DNA from: Flavobacteriales bacterium
GTDB lineage: Bacteria > Bacteroidota > Bacteroidia > Flavobacteriales_F > PHOS-HE28
Direction of reading: 5' to 3'
Assembly: GCA_016705545.1 (NCBI GenBank)
Contig: JADIYA010000014.1
Coordinates: 62,001 to 126,000, forward strand
Length of the DNA stretch: 64,000 nt
Made by a program: the position numbers and the translations under genes. Shown one piece after another: positions 45,319-54,000 of this stretch. The stretch's first letter is position 1; each line of letters begins with the position of its first letter. A model generated the notes under the pieces. That model was given only the letters and a program-made list of their open reading frames with translations. It had not been told where the DNA came from and did not search any database.

Positions 45319-46656
45319 TTATCGAACCTTGCTGATGCGCAGGGTCCGTCGGGTAGTTGCCGAGGCCTGATATCCCTCGCCGATACGATGACCCACGAGC
45401 CATGCGATCCCGCCATCGCCATTCACCAGCACGTGGACAGAATCCTTCTCGGTCCTTGGAACCTTGGCGTCGATGAGGATGTCGCTGATAAGCTTGCTGC
45501 CTCCCAAGCCGATGGGCCGCATGCGGTCTCCGGGCTGCCATGGTCGCAGGATCAAGGGACCGCCCAGCCGGTCGGCATCGAGCACGGCCACGAGCATGGT
45601 GGCGGGAATTTCAGCCGGTGGGCCGCTCTCCATGCCCCAATCGAATCCATTGCCCGAGCCGTTGGCTGCTTGCAGATCGATCCGCGTCCATGCGGCATTC
45701 GTTGGCTTCAAGAGCTTCATGATGAGCACCTCGCGATCCACGAGCACCTGATAACGGGCACTCTCGAAAGTAGCGCCCGTGACGCGCTCGGCCACGGCAT
45801 CATGCACGCGGTCAACGACGTCCGGATGGAAGCCGAGCCCGCGAAGGGTGTAGTAAAGGTAAATCCAGGCGTGCTCATCGCCTTCCAGCGATGCGAACGG
45901 GATGCGCTGAGTGAAATCGTGGCTCACCGGCTCCTGCTCGTGGAAGCGATGAATGGCCTCGTCGCCCAATTGCGTGAGATGCCGCAGCAGCCGCGTTGAC
46001 CGCGCGATGGTGCGCTGCGCTCCCGGCCGGATGGACTCGAGCAGGGGCAGGAGCTCATGGCGGATGCGGTTGCGCTGGTACTGTTCGCTGGTGTTGCTCG
46101 AATCCTCTCGCCACTGGATGCCCTGTTCACGGGCATAGGCCTCGATGTCAGCGCGGTGGACGAGCAGTAGCGGCCGGATGTAATCGCCCCGTCGCGGGCC
46201 CATGGCGCCCCAGCCCCCTCGGCCCGTGCCGCGGAGCAGGTTGATGAAGAGGGTCTCCACAACATCGTCTGCATGATGGCCGAGGGCGCAGCGCGCGGCC
46301 CCAATAGGGCTCAGTATCTCATCGAGCCATTCGTAGCGGAGCAGGCGCGCGGCCATCTGGGTGGAGACCGGCTCTTCCGCCTTGAGCGCATCTACATCCA
46401 CGTTCGCCGAGCGGAACGCGATGCCCGCCTGCTCGCAATGCGCGCGCACGAAGGCCTCATCGCCATCGCTCTCCGCACCGCGCAGGCCATGGTTCACGTG
46501 CAGCACGGTGCACGCATGGCCCAGCCTGCGCAGCACATGCAGCAGCACCATGCTATCGATGCCGCCGCTCACGGCAACGAACAAGGCCTCGCGCGGCGCC
46601 AGCAACCGCTCGCGGCGGATGAAGCGCTCCACGGCATCGATCAGGTCAAAGGACAT
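45319..46656 (-). CDS. tilS: tRNA(Ile)-lysidine synthase
   Basis: 445 residues, N-type ATP pyrophosphatase. PP-loop motif AVSGGIDSMVLLH (about residue 30), then LHVNHGLRGAESDGDE, RLLRYEWLDEI, LGHHADDVVETLFINLLRGTG, IRPLL and WREDSSNTSEQYQRNRIRHELLPLL, all typical of TilS. A C-terminal tRNA-binding domain ends with LRPWQPGDRMRPIGLGGSKLISD and AWLVGHRI. It converts cytidine 34 of tRNA-Ile2 (CAU anticodon) to lysidine in the cytoplasm, which is essential for reading AUA. The ATG overlaps the pabB stop by 11 bases, so the two genes are coupled. Confidence 0.92.
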   Translation of the reverse strand: MSFDLIDAVERFIRRERLLAPREALFVAVSGGIDSMVLLHVLRRLGHACTVLHVNHGLRGAESDGDEAFVRAHCEQAGIAFRSANVDVDALKAEEPVSTQMAARLLRYEWLDEILSPIGAARCALGHHADDVVETLFINLLRGTGRGGWGAMGPRRGDYIRPLLLVHRADIEAYAREQGIQWREDSSNTSEQYQRNRIRHELLPLLESIRPGAQRTIARSTRLLRHLTQLGDEAIHRFHEQEPVSHDFTQRIPFASLEGDEHAWIYLYYTLRGLGFHPDVVDRVHDAVAERVTGATFESARYQVLVDREVLIMKLLKPTNAAWTRIDLQAANGSGNGFDWGMESGPPAEIPATMLVAVLDADRLGGPLILRPWQPGDRMRPIGLGGSKLISDILIDAKVPRTEKDSVHVLVNGDGGIAWLVGHRIGEGYQASATTRRTLRISKVR

Positions 46657-47872
46657 CGGCAATGCTGGTGAATTTCACGAGGCACTCCTCCCATTCCGCG
46701 GCAGGGTCGCATTTCGAGGTGAGCGCGCTGCCTGTGGGGATGCTGAGCATTCCGGTCGCCGAATCGCAGAGCAGCGTTCGGATCACCACATTCAGGTCTG
46801 CCGTGCCGTCGGGGGCGAAGAAGCCCATGGTGCCGCTGTAAAGGCCGCGCGCTCGCCCTTCATGCGCATCGATCAACTGCATGGCGCGGATCTTCGGAGC
46901 ACCGGTCATGCTGGCCGGAGGGAAGGCGGCTTTCACCGCGTCGAATGGCGTGAAGACTGGAGCGCGCTGCGCCTCGACCACGCTCACAAGCTGATGCACC
47001 CTGGGATGCGTGCGCACGCCGAAGAGCTCCGGCACCCGCACCGTACCGGGCACCGACACGCGCGAGAAATCGTTGCGCATCACGTCCAACGCCATCACGT
47101 TCTCGCTGCGTTCCTTGGGGTCGTTGGCCAGCTCATCGCGGAGCCTGATGTCCTGCTCAGCATCCGCTCCGCGCGGACGCGTGCCCTTCATCGGCTCACT
47201 GCGCATGTGAAGGCCGTCGAAGGCGATGAAGCGCTCTGGCGAACAGCACAAGGCGAATCGGTGGCCCATCCGATAGAAGCCCGCAAAGGGTGCATCGGTG
47301 CGAGCAAGCAAAGCGCCGAAGGCAGTGAAGGGGTCGAAGGCACCATCGATGGCTTCGTGGGCGATGCAGTAGTTCACCTCGTAAATGTCGCCGAGTTGGA
47401 TGTGGCTCAGCATGGCTGCCGCGTGCCGAAGGTGCTCAGCGTTACTGGTTGACGGTTCCCACGCGATCCGCCGTGAAGCGGCCATTGCATCCGGACAAGC
47501 AAGCAGCGTTTCGGCGAAGGCGAGACCCTCCGCGCGGTCTTCGGCATGAACGTGCAGCGACACTCCATCAGCGTTCCATTCAAACACCCAACGCGGCACG
47601 AACCAGCTGGTCAAGGGCCAATTGAAGCCATCTGCGCAGCGGCTCGTCAATGCCTCCAGGCGATCCTTGTACCCGTAGGCCATGTGACCGAACCACCAAT
47701 CTCCTGCACGGCCTGCGGCATCGAAGCGCGGCTCTTCACCCGCCATACGCACGCCCACGGCCAGCAGCGCACGGCGCTGGTCGGCAACCCGCCGGTACAG
47801 GAACACGTCATGCCCGCGCAAGGCAGTCGGATGGAAGCGGACGTCGGCAGGCAATGGGACGCGTTCGCGCAT
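46646..47872 (-). CDS. pabB: aminodeoxychorismate synthase component I
   Basis: 408 residues, chorismate-binding enzyme. The conserved C-terminal part has ILGDIYEVNYC-like (IQLGDIYEVNY), FALCCSPERFI, MKGTRPRGAD, ELANDPKERSENVMALDVMRND, PPASMTGAPKIRAMQLIDAHE, RGLYSGTMGFF and GSALTSKCDPAAEWEE. It adds the amino group to chorismate in p-aminobenzoate (folate) synthesis. The PIASITGAPK-like stretch with an extra small N-terminal domain and the YEVNYC motif favour PabB over anthranilate synthase. It lies first in a pabB-tilS pair and diverges from the 48016 gene. Confidence 0.82.
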   Translation of the reverse strand: MRERVPLPADVRFHPTALRGHDVFLYRRVADQRRALLAVGVRMAGEEPRFDAAGRAGDWWFGHMAYGYKDRLEALTSRCADGFNWPLTSWFVPRWVFEWNADGVSLHVHAEDRAEGLAFAETLLACPDAMAASRRIAWEPSTSNAEHLRHAAAMLSHIQLGDIYEVNYCIAHEAIDGAFDPFTAFGALLARTDAPFAGFYRMGHRFALCCSPERFIAFDGLHMRSEPMKGTRPRGADAEQDIRLRDELANDPKERSENVMALDVMRNDFSRVSVPGTVRVPELFGVRTHPRVHQLVSVVEAQRAPVFTPFDAVKAAFPPASMTGAPKIRAMQLIDAHEGRARGLYSGTMGFFAPDGTADLNVVIRTLLCDSATGMLSIPTGSALTSKCDPAAEWEECLVKFTSIADVL

Positions 47873-47986
47873 GCTTCATTCGCCGCGGCGCCATGCTCAG
47901 GCGACGGGGCCAAGGTATCCGCGCACCGCTCACTTGCTCTGCGATCCTGCGGATCGCACAACGGTCCGGGCGAATGCGGATCCGCC

Positions 47987-47994
47987 TACCTTGC
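47987..47994 (+). promoter_or_regulatory. possible promoter -7 box (TACCTTGC) for the 48016 gene
   Basis: Close to the local TAnnTTTG/TTCG pattern, 21 bases before the ATG at 48016 in the pabB-divergent gap. Confidence 0.4.
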
Positions 47995-48015
47995 GACTAT
48001 CAATCGCCGGACCTG

Positions 48016-49338
48016 ATGAACGCCAACGCTTGCCACCGATCGGCCGCCCTGCTTTGGGCCGCCATGGCAAGCGTGCCCTTTGTCCTGGGCCAAGCGCGCA
48101 TCGTGTTCAACAACAACGCGTGGCTGCGGATCGACAACGGTGCTTGGGTGGTGGTGGAAGAGCCCAGCAACGTGGGCGTGCAGACCTTGGGCACCGGCGG
48201 CAACCTCCGAAGCGAGGGTGAATTCAACCGGCTACGGTGGCAGATCCGCAACACCACCGGCGTGTACACCATTCCCTTCACCACGGCGAATGGAGTGAAG
48301 ATGCCCTTCACCTATGAGGCCGTGGGCGGCGGGTCGAATGAAGCACAGGCGAGCATCTGCTTCAGCACCTACAACTACGGTGCGATCGCGGGGAACAACT
48401 GGGACAACAACACCTACCGCCCTAGCGATGTCACCCACATGCACAACTACTACGTGGGCCCGCCCTCGAACAATTCCGATAACGTGGTGGACCGCTTCTG
48501 GCTCGTGGACCCCTACTCGGCGCCTGCATTCACGTATTCCGCGAAACCGAGCATCCGCCTCGGCTTCACCGTGGATCCCGGGGCCGTCACCGGCGATGTG
48601 CGCACCGGCAATGCGATCACCGGCGTGAGCCCGGTCGGTGCGCAGCGCTTCAACCCCGGCCCGCAATGGTGGGGCGATTATTGGCCGGCCGGCACCTTCG
48701 CCGCTGGCGCGGTCAACTCGGTGACGAATGTGAATGTGCCTCCTGCGGACTTCTTCCGTTCATGGACGCTCAGCAACATCCTTCAACCCCTGCCCGTCGA
48801 ATTGCTCCGCTTCGAGGCGAACTGCGAAGATGGCCGCGTGCACCTTGCTTGGTCCACGACCAGTGAGCAGGGCAGCAGCCATTTCATGATCGAGCGCAGC
48901 AGCGATGGGGATTCGTACAGCTCCATCGGACAGGTGCAGGCCGCCGGGCAGAGCGTGAGCCTGATTGATTACGCCTTTTGGGATGAGCGCCCGCTGGGCT
49001 CGGCATACTACCGCCTTCAACTGGTTGACCTCGATGGCTCGAATGCCGAGAGCGCATCCGCATTCGTGCGTTGCGGGCATGGGACCATCGCACTCGTGAG
49101 CGCTTGGGATAGCGATGGCCTGCTGAACCTGCTGATCGATTCACCACTCGAACAGCCGGCATCGCTCCGCGTGTTCGACATGGCTGGCAAGCTCATCGCG
49201 CAGCTGGATGGCATTCCGCTATCCAACGGGATGAACGCATTCGCGTTGCCGCACGACGCCGCGCACGGCCTGTATACGGTGAGCATCCAAGCTCGCGAAG
49301 CGATGCTCACGCGCAAGGTGCTGCTAAGCCGCCCGTGA
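48016..49338 (+). CDS. secreted protein with T9SS type A sorting domain
   Basis: 440 residues with a signal peptide (ALLWAAMASVPFVLGQA). The N-terminal 280 residues form a beta-rich domain without a family I recognise; motifs include IVFNNNAWLRIDNG, NRLRWQIRNTTGVYTIPF and PPSNNSDNVVDRFWLVD. A fibronectin-like region (HLAWSTTSEQGSSHFMIER) precedes the sorting tail, which has SLRVFDMAGKLIAQL and ends RKVLLSRP. The arrangement is typical of T9SS cargo of unknown function. Its last 15 bases overlap the convergent lnt gene. Confidence 0.82.
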   Translation: MNANACHRSAALLWAAMASVPFVLGQARIVFNNNAWLRIDNGAWVVVEEPSNVGVQTLGTGGNLRSEGEFNRLRWQIRNTTGVYTIPFTTANGVKMPFTYEAVGGGSNEAQASICFSTYNYGAIAGNNWDNNTYRPSDVTHMHNYYVGPPSNNSDNVVDRFWLVDPYSAPAFTYSAKPSIRLGFTVDPGAVTGDVRTGNAITGVSPVGAQRFNPGPQWWGDYWPAGTFAAGAVNSVTNVNVPPADFFRSWTLSNILQPLPVELLRFEANCEDGRVHLAWSTTSEQGSSHFMIERSSDGDSYSSIGQVQAAGQSVSLIDYAFWDERPLGSAYYRLQLVDLDGSNAESASAFVRCGHGTIALVSAWDSDGLLNLLIDSPLEQPASLRVFDMAGKLIAQLDGIPLSNGMNAFALPHDAAHGLYTVSIQAREAMLTRKVLLSRP

Positions 49339-50997
49339 GCGCAGCAGTGGTGCGATCAGTGCAAAGGCCAGCAGCGCGAGGAAGATCAATACGGCTGGGC
49401 GGCCGATCAGATCGCCATGGCGCACGAAGAAGGTGATCTCTGAATTGGGATGCACCCGTGCGCTGAAAGCGGCGGGGACCCACCAGTCGGTTGCATGCGC
49501 GATGCGGCCGCGCTCATCGACGATACAAGAGATGCCCGTGTTCGCTGAACGCACGATGGTGCGGCGCGTCTCGACCGCGCGGAGCGAAGAGAAGGCCAAG
49601 TGCTGCTTGTATCCCGGCGAGGTGCCCCACCAGCCATCGTTGGTCATCACGGCAATCAGCTTACCGCCGTTGCGCACATGCGCCGCGATGTGCTCGCCGA
49701 AGACCGATTCATAGCAGATGGCGGGCACCACGGCGAGACCGGACGAGGCATCGCGCAGCACGCTCCGCTCCTCTTGCTGGCCCAAGCTCCCGGTGGTTCC
49801 GCCCAGGTCCAGCGCGAATTCGCTCAGCGGGCCGAGCACCTCCTCGAAGGGCATCAGCTCCACGCCGGCAACGAGCTTGCTCTTGTGATAGCTCTCGATC
49901 GCGCCTTCCGCGGGCATCCAAAGCGCTGCGTTGTACGCTTCGTACCAGTGGTTGCTGCCGCGAATGGGCCTGGCTGTGCCCGGGCGCTCATCCTGCGGCG
50001 CGAACCACCGATCGCTGCTCATGCCCACGAGCATGGCCGCTTGCGGGTGCGCACGCTGGAACGCCTTGATGCGCCGCACGCTGCGCGCGCCTTCGAGATC
50101 GTTCTCCCAGAGCCCATTGAACTCGATGCCCTGATCGGTGAAGTGCATGGTCGCGTTCTCCTGCAGGGCCGTTTCGGGGAACACCACCAAACGCGTCTGA
50201 TCGGTGATGCGCGCTTCCGCCTGCGCGAGCATGCGTTCCAATTGCTCCAACGGATCCACGCCGCCGAACTTCTCCTTGTACGGGTCGATGTTGGGCTGCA
50301 CCACCACTACCTCAATGCCGCCATCCTTGTTTAATCGCATGCGCGCGAAATCCAGCCAGGCAGAGATGGCGAATGGAATGGCGAGCAGGCCGAACGCTGC
50401 AATGCTGAAGCGCAAGGCACTGCGGCGCATGGCTCCCCATCGCGCAATGACGGCGTTGAGCGCCAAGCACACGAGCCAGACCCACAGCGTTCCGCCGAAG
50501 ATGCCCGTGTATTCGTACCACTGCACCCACGAGGGCTGCGTTCCGAATGCATTGCCGATGGAGAGCCACGGCCATTGCAGGTCCCAACCGTGATGCAAGC
50601 GCTCATACGCGAGCCAGGCAGCGACGAGCATGAGCCCGCCCCAATTCTCACCGAGCTTACGCTTCACCACACGGCTCAGCCACCACGGGATGCCCATCAG
50701 CAACGTGTTGCCGACAACCGGGATGCCGACGCTGATCAACTTGGTGGTCATCGGCTCGCTCACCAGATAGAACCAGTACGTGGTGAGCGCATTCCACACG
50801 AAGAGGCCGAGCAGCACGTAGGGGAAGAATGCGCGCCTGCGACCGGCCGTGCGCAGATCATGCAGGCGCTCGGCGTGCAGCATGGGCAGCCAGGCCACGA
50901 AGGCGAAGGCCGTGAGGCCGACCACCGCGGGCCACGCCAAGGCCCAGAGCAATCCGCTCAGCGCGGACCAGAGCAGCACTTGAGATCGCGTCGGCAT
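49324..50997 (-). CDS. lnt: apolipoprotein N-acyltransferase
   Basis: 557 residues. Six to eight transmembrane segments occupy the N-terminus (LLWSALSGLLWALAWPAVVGL onward). A periplasmic nitrilase-like domain follows, with the catalytic Glu in VFPETALQE, a Lys in YHKSKLVAGVELMPFE and the nucleophilic Cys in VPAICYESVFGEH. A closing transmembrane helix comes last. Lnt N-acylates the lipidated cysteine of lipoproteins. I chose the ATG at 50997, which lies 9 bases after a perfect minus-strand TACTTTCG; longer upstream in-frame starts would extend into the PorU2-like gene. The 3' end overlaps the 48016 gene. Confidence 0.88.
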   Translation of the reverse strand: MPTRSQVLLWSALSGLLWALAWPAVVGLTAFAFVAWLPMLHAERLHDLRTAGRRRAFFPYVLLGLFVWNALTTYWFYLVSEPMTTKLISVGIPVVGNTLLMGIPWWLSRVVKRKLGENWGGLMLVAAWLAYERLHHGWDLQWPWLSIGNAFGTQPSWVQWYEYTGIFGGTLWVWLVCLALNAVIARWGAMRRSALRFSIAAFGLLAIPFAISAWLDFARMRLNKDGGIEVVVVQPNIDPYKEKFGGVDPLEQLERMLAQAEARITDQTRLVVFPETALQENATMHFTDQGIEFNGLWENDLEGARSVRRIKAFQRAHPQAAMLVGMSSDRWFAPQDERPGTARPIRGSNHWYEAYNAALWMPAEGAIESYHKSKLVAGVELMPFEEVLGPLSEFALDLGGTTGSLGQQEERSVLRDASSGLAVVPAICYESVFGEHIAAHVRNGGKLIAVMTNDGWWGTSPGYKQHLAFSSLRAVETRRTIVRSANTGISCIVDERGRIAHATDWWVPAAFSARVHPNSEITFFVRHGDLIGRPAVLIFLALLAFALIAPLLRSRAA

Positions 50998-51006
50998 CGG
51001 CGCGGG

Positions 51007-51014
51007 CGAAAGTA
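51007..51014 (-). promoter_or_regulatory. promoter -7 box (TACTTTCG) for lnt
   Basis: Read on the minus strand, a perfect TAnnTTCG match 9 bases before the ATG at 50997, in the short gap after the PorU2-like gene. Confidence 0.55.
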
Positions 51015-51020
51015 CCCGCC

Positions 51021-54000
51021 TCAGCGCAACAGGTACATCTTGCCAAAGCCCTTGGTGAAGTACTGCGAAGCCTGTGTCTCGCGCACCTCGATGTCCTCGC
51101 CGTTGAGGCGCGCCATCACGCGGTAGAGATAAACGCCGCGCGCCAGCCGGTCGCCGAACTGGTCGGTGCCGTCCCAAGCGAACTCCGTGATGTTGCGGCC
51201 CACGTACAGCGGGCCGATCTCGGCCATGCTCACCTCGCGCACCACCTTGCCCGTCACCGTCATGATCTGGATCCTCAACTGCGTGGGCGGCTGCTGGCCG
51301 GTGACGGTGAATACGAAGCGCGTGCTGGTGGTGAAGGGGTTCGGGTAGTTGAGCACCTCAGTGATGGTGGGCCGGTTGATCACCTCGAAGTTCACTTGGT
51401 AGTCGTTGTCGCCGCTGCGATTGCCCGAGAGGTCGTTGGCGAACACCGTGATGTTGTGCTTGCCATCGAGGTTGAAGACGGGCCTGTAGTCGATGCGCGC
51501 GATGTTGTCCGGGCCGCTGGCCGGGGTGAAGCGCATGATCTCGTTTCCCGCACCATCGCGGAAGCGGATCTGCTCTTGGCTGCCATCAGGCTTGGTGAGG
51601 AAGACCTTGAAGTTCGCCGTATCGGCGGGCGATTCGAGCAGGCGGATCATGTTCTCGTCGTCGAGGGTGATGCGGATCTCCGGACGAGCGGAGACGATGT
51701 CGCCGTTGAGGATGTGGCGGCCATCGAAGGTGATGTCGAGGATCGGGTTCTCCACGTCCTGCTCCACCTCGAAGCGCCAGAAGGCGATGTTGTTGAAGTG
51801 GTATTGCTCGGCTTGGTGGGCACGGCCGGAGCTGGAGGTTAGCGGATTCGCTTCCACGATCAACGTGTTCGATCCGCCCAGGTCCAAGGTGCTGAATCGC
51901 ATGGTGTCCACCACCCACGCGCCCGCAGGCAAGGGCGGGTTCACGCGGCTGTGCACCAATCGGCGATTGTTCGCAGCGTCAATCACCCAACCCTCGATCA
52001 GCAGGCTATCCATGCCGAAGGCGCTGATGTTCTGCACGGCGACGGCGGCGCCTGCGAGCTGACCTTCGGCGTAGCCTTCGAGGTCGCTGTATAGGCCGAG
52101 CGGCGGATGGATGGCGCACTCAGGCACCGGGCTGAAGAGCAACTGCCAGCGTTCCAACTGCGCGGGCACGGCATCGCTCGCATTGCTGTCGTGGAAGGTG
52201 CCGCGCAGGCGCAGGATCGGGTATTGTTGCGCGTCGATCACCGAGCCGAGATCAGGCAGGGAATCCAGCGGGCTCTCGAGGTCGAGCAAAGGCACGCCGA
52301 TGGTGCTGCCCGGCGGGAAACCGATCACCTTGATGCGCGTGCTGTCGGTGGGCGAGGCCGGCACTTCATTCCAATAGAGCCCATGCCAGCTGGCTGCTGG
52401 GCCTGCATCCACTGTGGTGATGTTGCCTTGCGCGAAGGCGGTCTGCACGGCAATACTGTAAACGAGCTCCTCCGTGAGCGACGTGGCGATGGTATCGCGG
52501 AAAGTGCTGGGGTCGCCCTTGCGGAAGTAACAGATGTAGGGCACGCTGTCCTGCAAGGCATTGAAGGAGGGCAGGCCAGCGGTCTCGAGCACGCCTGCAA
52601 GTCCCGGCGCGTTCGCATTCGTGCCGAATTTGTCCAGGTGGCGCCAGGTGTAGATCAGCACGTGATGACCATCGGGTATCGCGTTGGCAAGCATATTCTG
52701 CAGGCCTGCTAATTGCGTAGGAGAACTGGTGTGGAAGCCGAAGTAGCCTTCTGGTCGATTGCGGCAGCCCCCGTTGTTGTTGTAATTGCCGAATTGGTTC
52801 TGCGGGTTGTACACCTGACCGGTGGCACCATTCACCCAGTACGTGTTCCAAGGCTCCATGGTGGCCGGATCCACAACCGCCACGTGATAGGCCGCCACCC
52901 CGCAGCCGCCGTAGTCCACTTGAGCGAGCTCGATGCCCCAACCCGTTGCTGGGCTCGGCTGATTGCCGAGCACGTTAGCGCGCAAGGTGCGCACGCCTTC
53001 TTCGAAATCGAAGTCGCGCTCGGGGCGGTCGTAGTTGATTCCCGCGAACGCGTCGTGCTTGAACTGGAAGTAGTGCGCCTGGCCCCAGCCCCACTTTTCC
53101 GGGATGTACTGGAAGGAGCGCTCGTACCAATTGTACTGGCCCGTGCCTGTGGCGCTGCTGTCGAGGCTGCACCGCCAATAGAATACGGTGCTGTCCTGGA
53201 TGCTGTTGATGCTGAAGATCGCCGATGGATCCCAAGACACCACGCCGCCCGGTGCCTGCAACGACGTGCTCTGCATGATGGGACTGTTGTACAGGTCGGT
53301 GGTGTCGATCTGGAACACGTAGGTCCGCAACGGCGCGAACGGGTCGCCGGTGCTGGCCTTGAGGGTCATCTGCGGGTCGGGCACGATCGCATATTCGTAG
53401 GGCCACACGGGGACCAGATCGCCGCTGCTGATGAAGACCGATGCACTGGTCTGATTGTTCGCGACATCCTCCAGCTCCGGAATGAGGTCGGGCTCCAGGT
53501 CCACGCGCACGCTCAACTGGTTGGGACCTTGCCCGCCGGCGAAGCCGAGCACGGGCACGCGGAACACCGCCGTATCGCGCAGGTACACGTTCGTCAGGGG
53601 CTTGTAGTACTGCGTGGCCACCCCATTGCTGCGCGTTCGGGTAAGTTCCACGCTGATGGTGTTCTGCAAGGCTCGCCCCTGGTTCTCCACGATCACGCGC
53701 ACGGTGAAGCTGTCGAGATCGGCTGTGATGGTGGCGGGCTCAATCAGGATCCGGCTTGGCGCCACCGTGTAATCGGGCAGCTTGTGCTGATTGAGCGTGA
53801 GCGTGGGATCGCCCTGCAAGGCGAAGTTCTGCACGTTCCACGCGACGAGGCTCGTGGGTTGCTGCTGCTGCGAGTAAAGGCCCGCGTGCTTCATGTGCTC
53901 GCCGATGGACCCGCCTTGGTTCAAGCGTGAAAGGCTCTCGTACCATGGGTTCGCGTACGACAACAGGTACTGCGTGTAGCCCTGCTCCGAAGCCGCCAAG

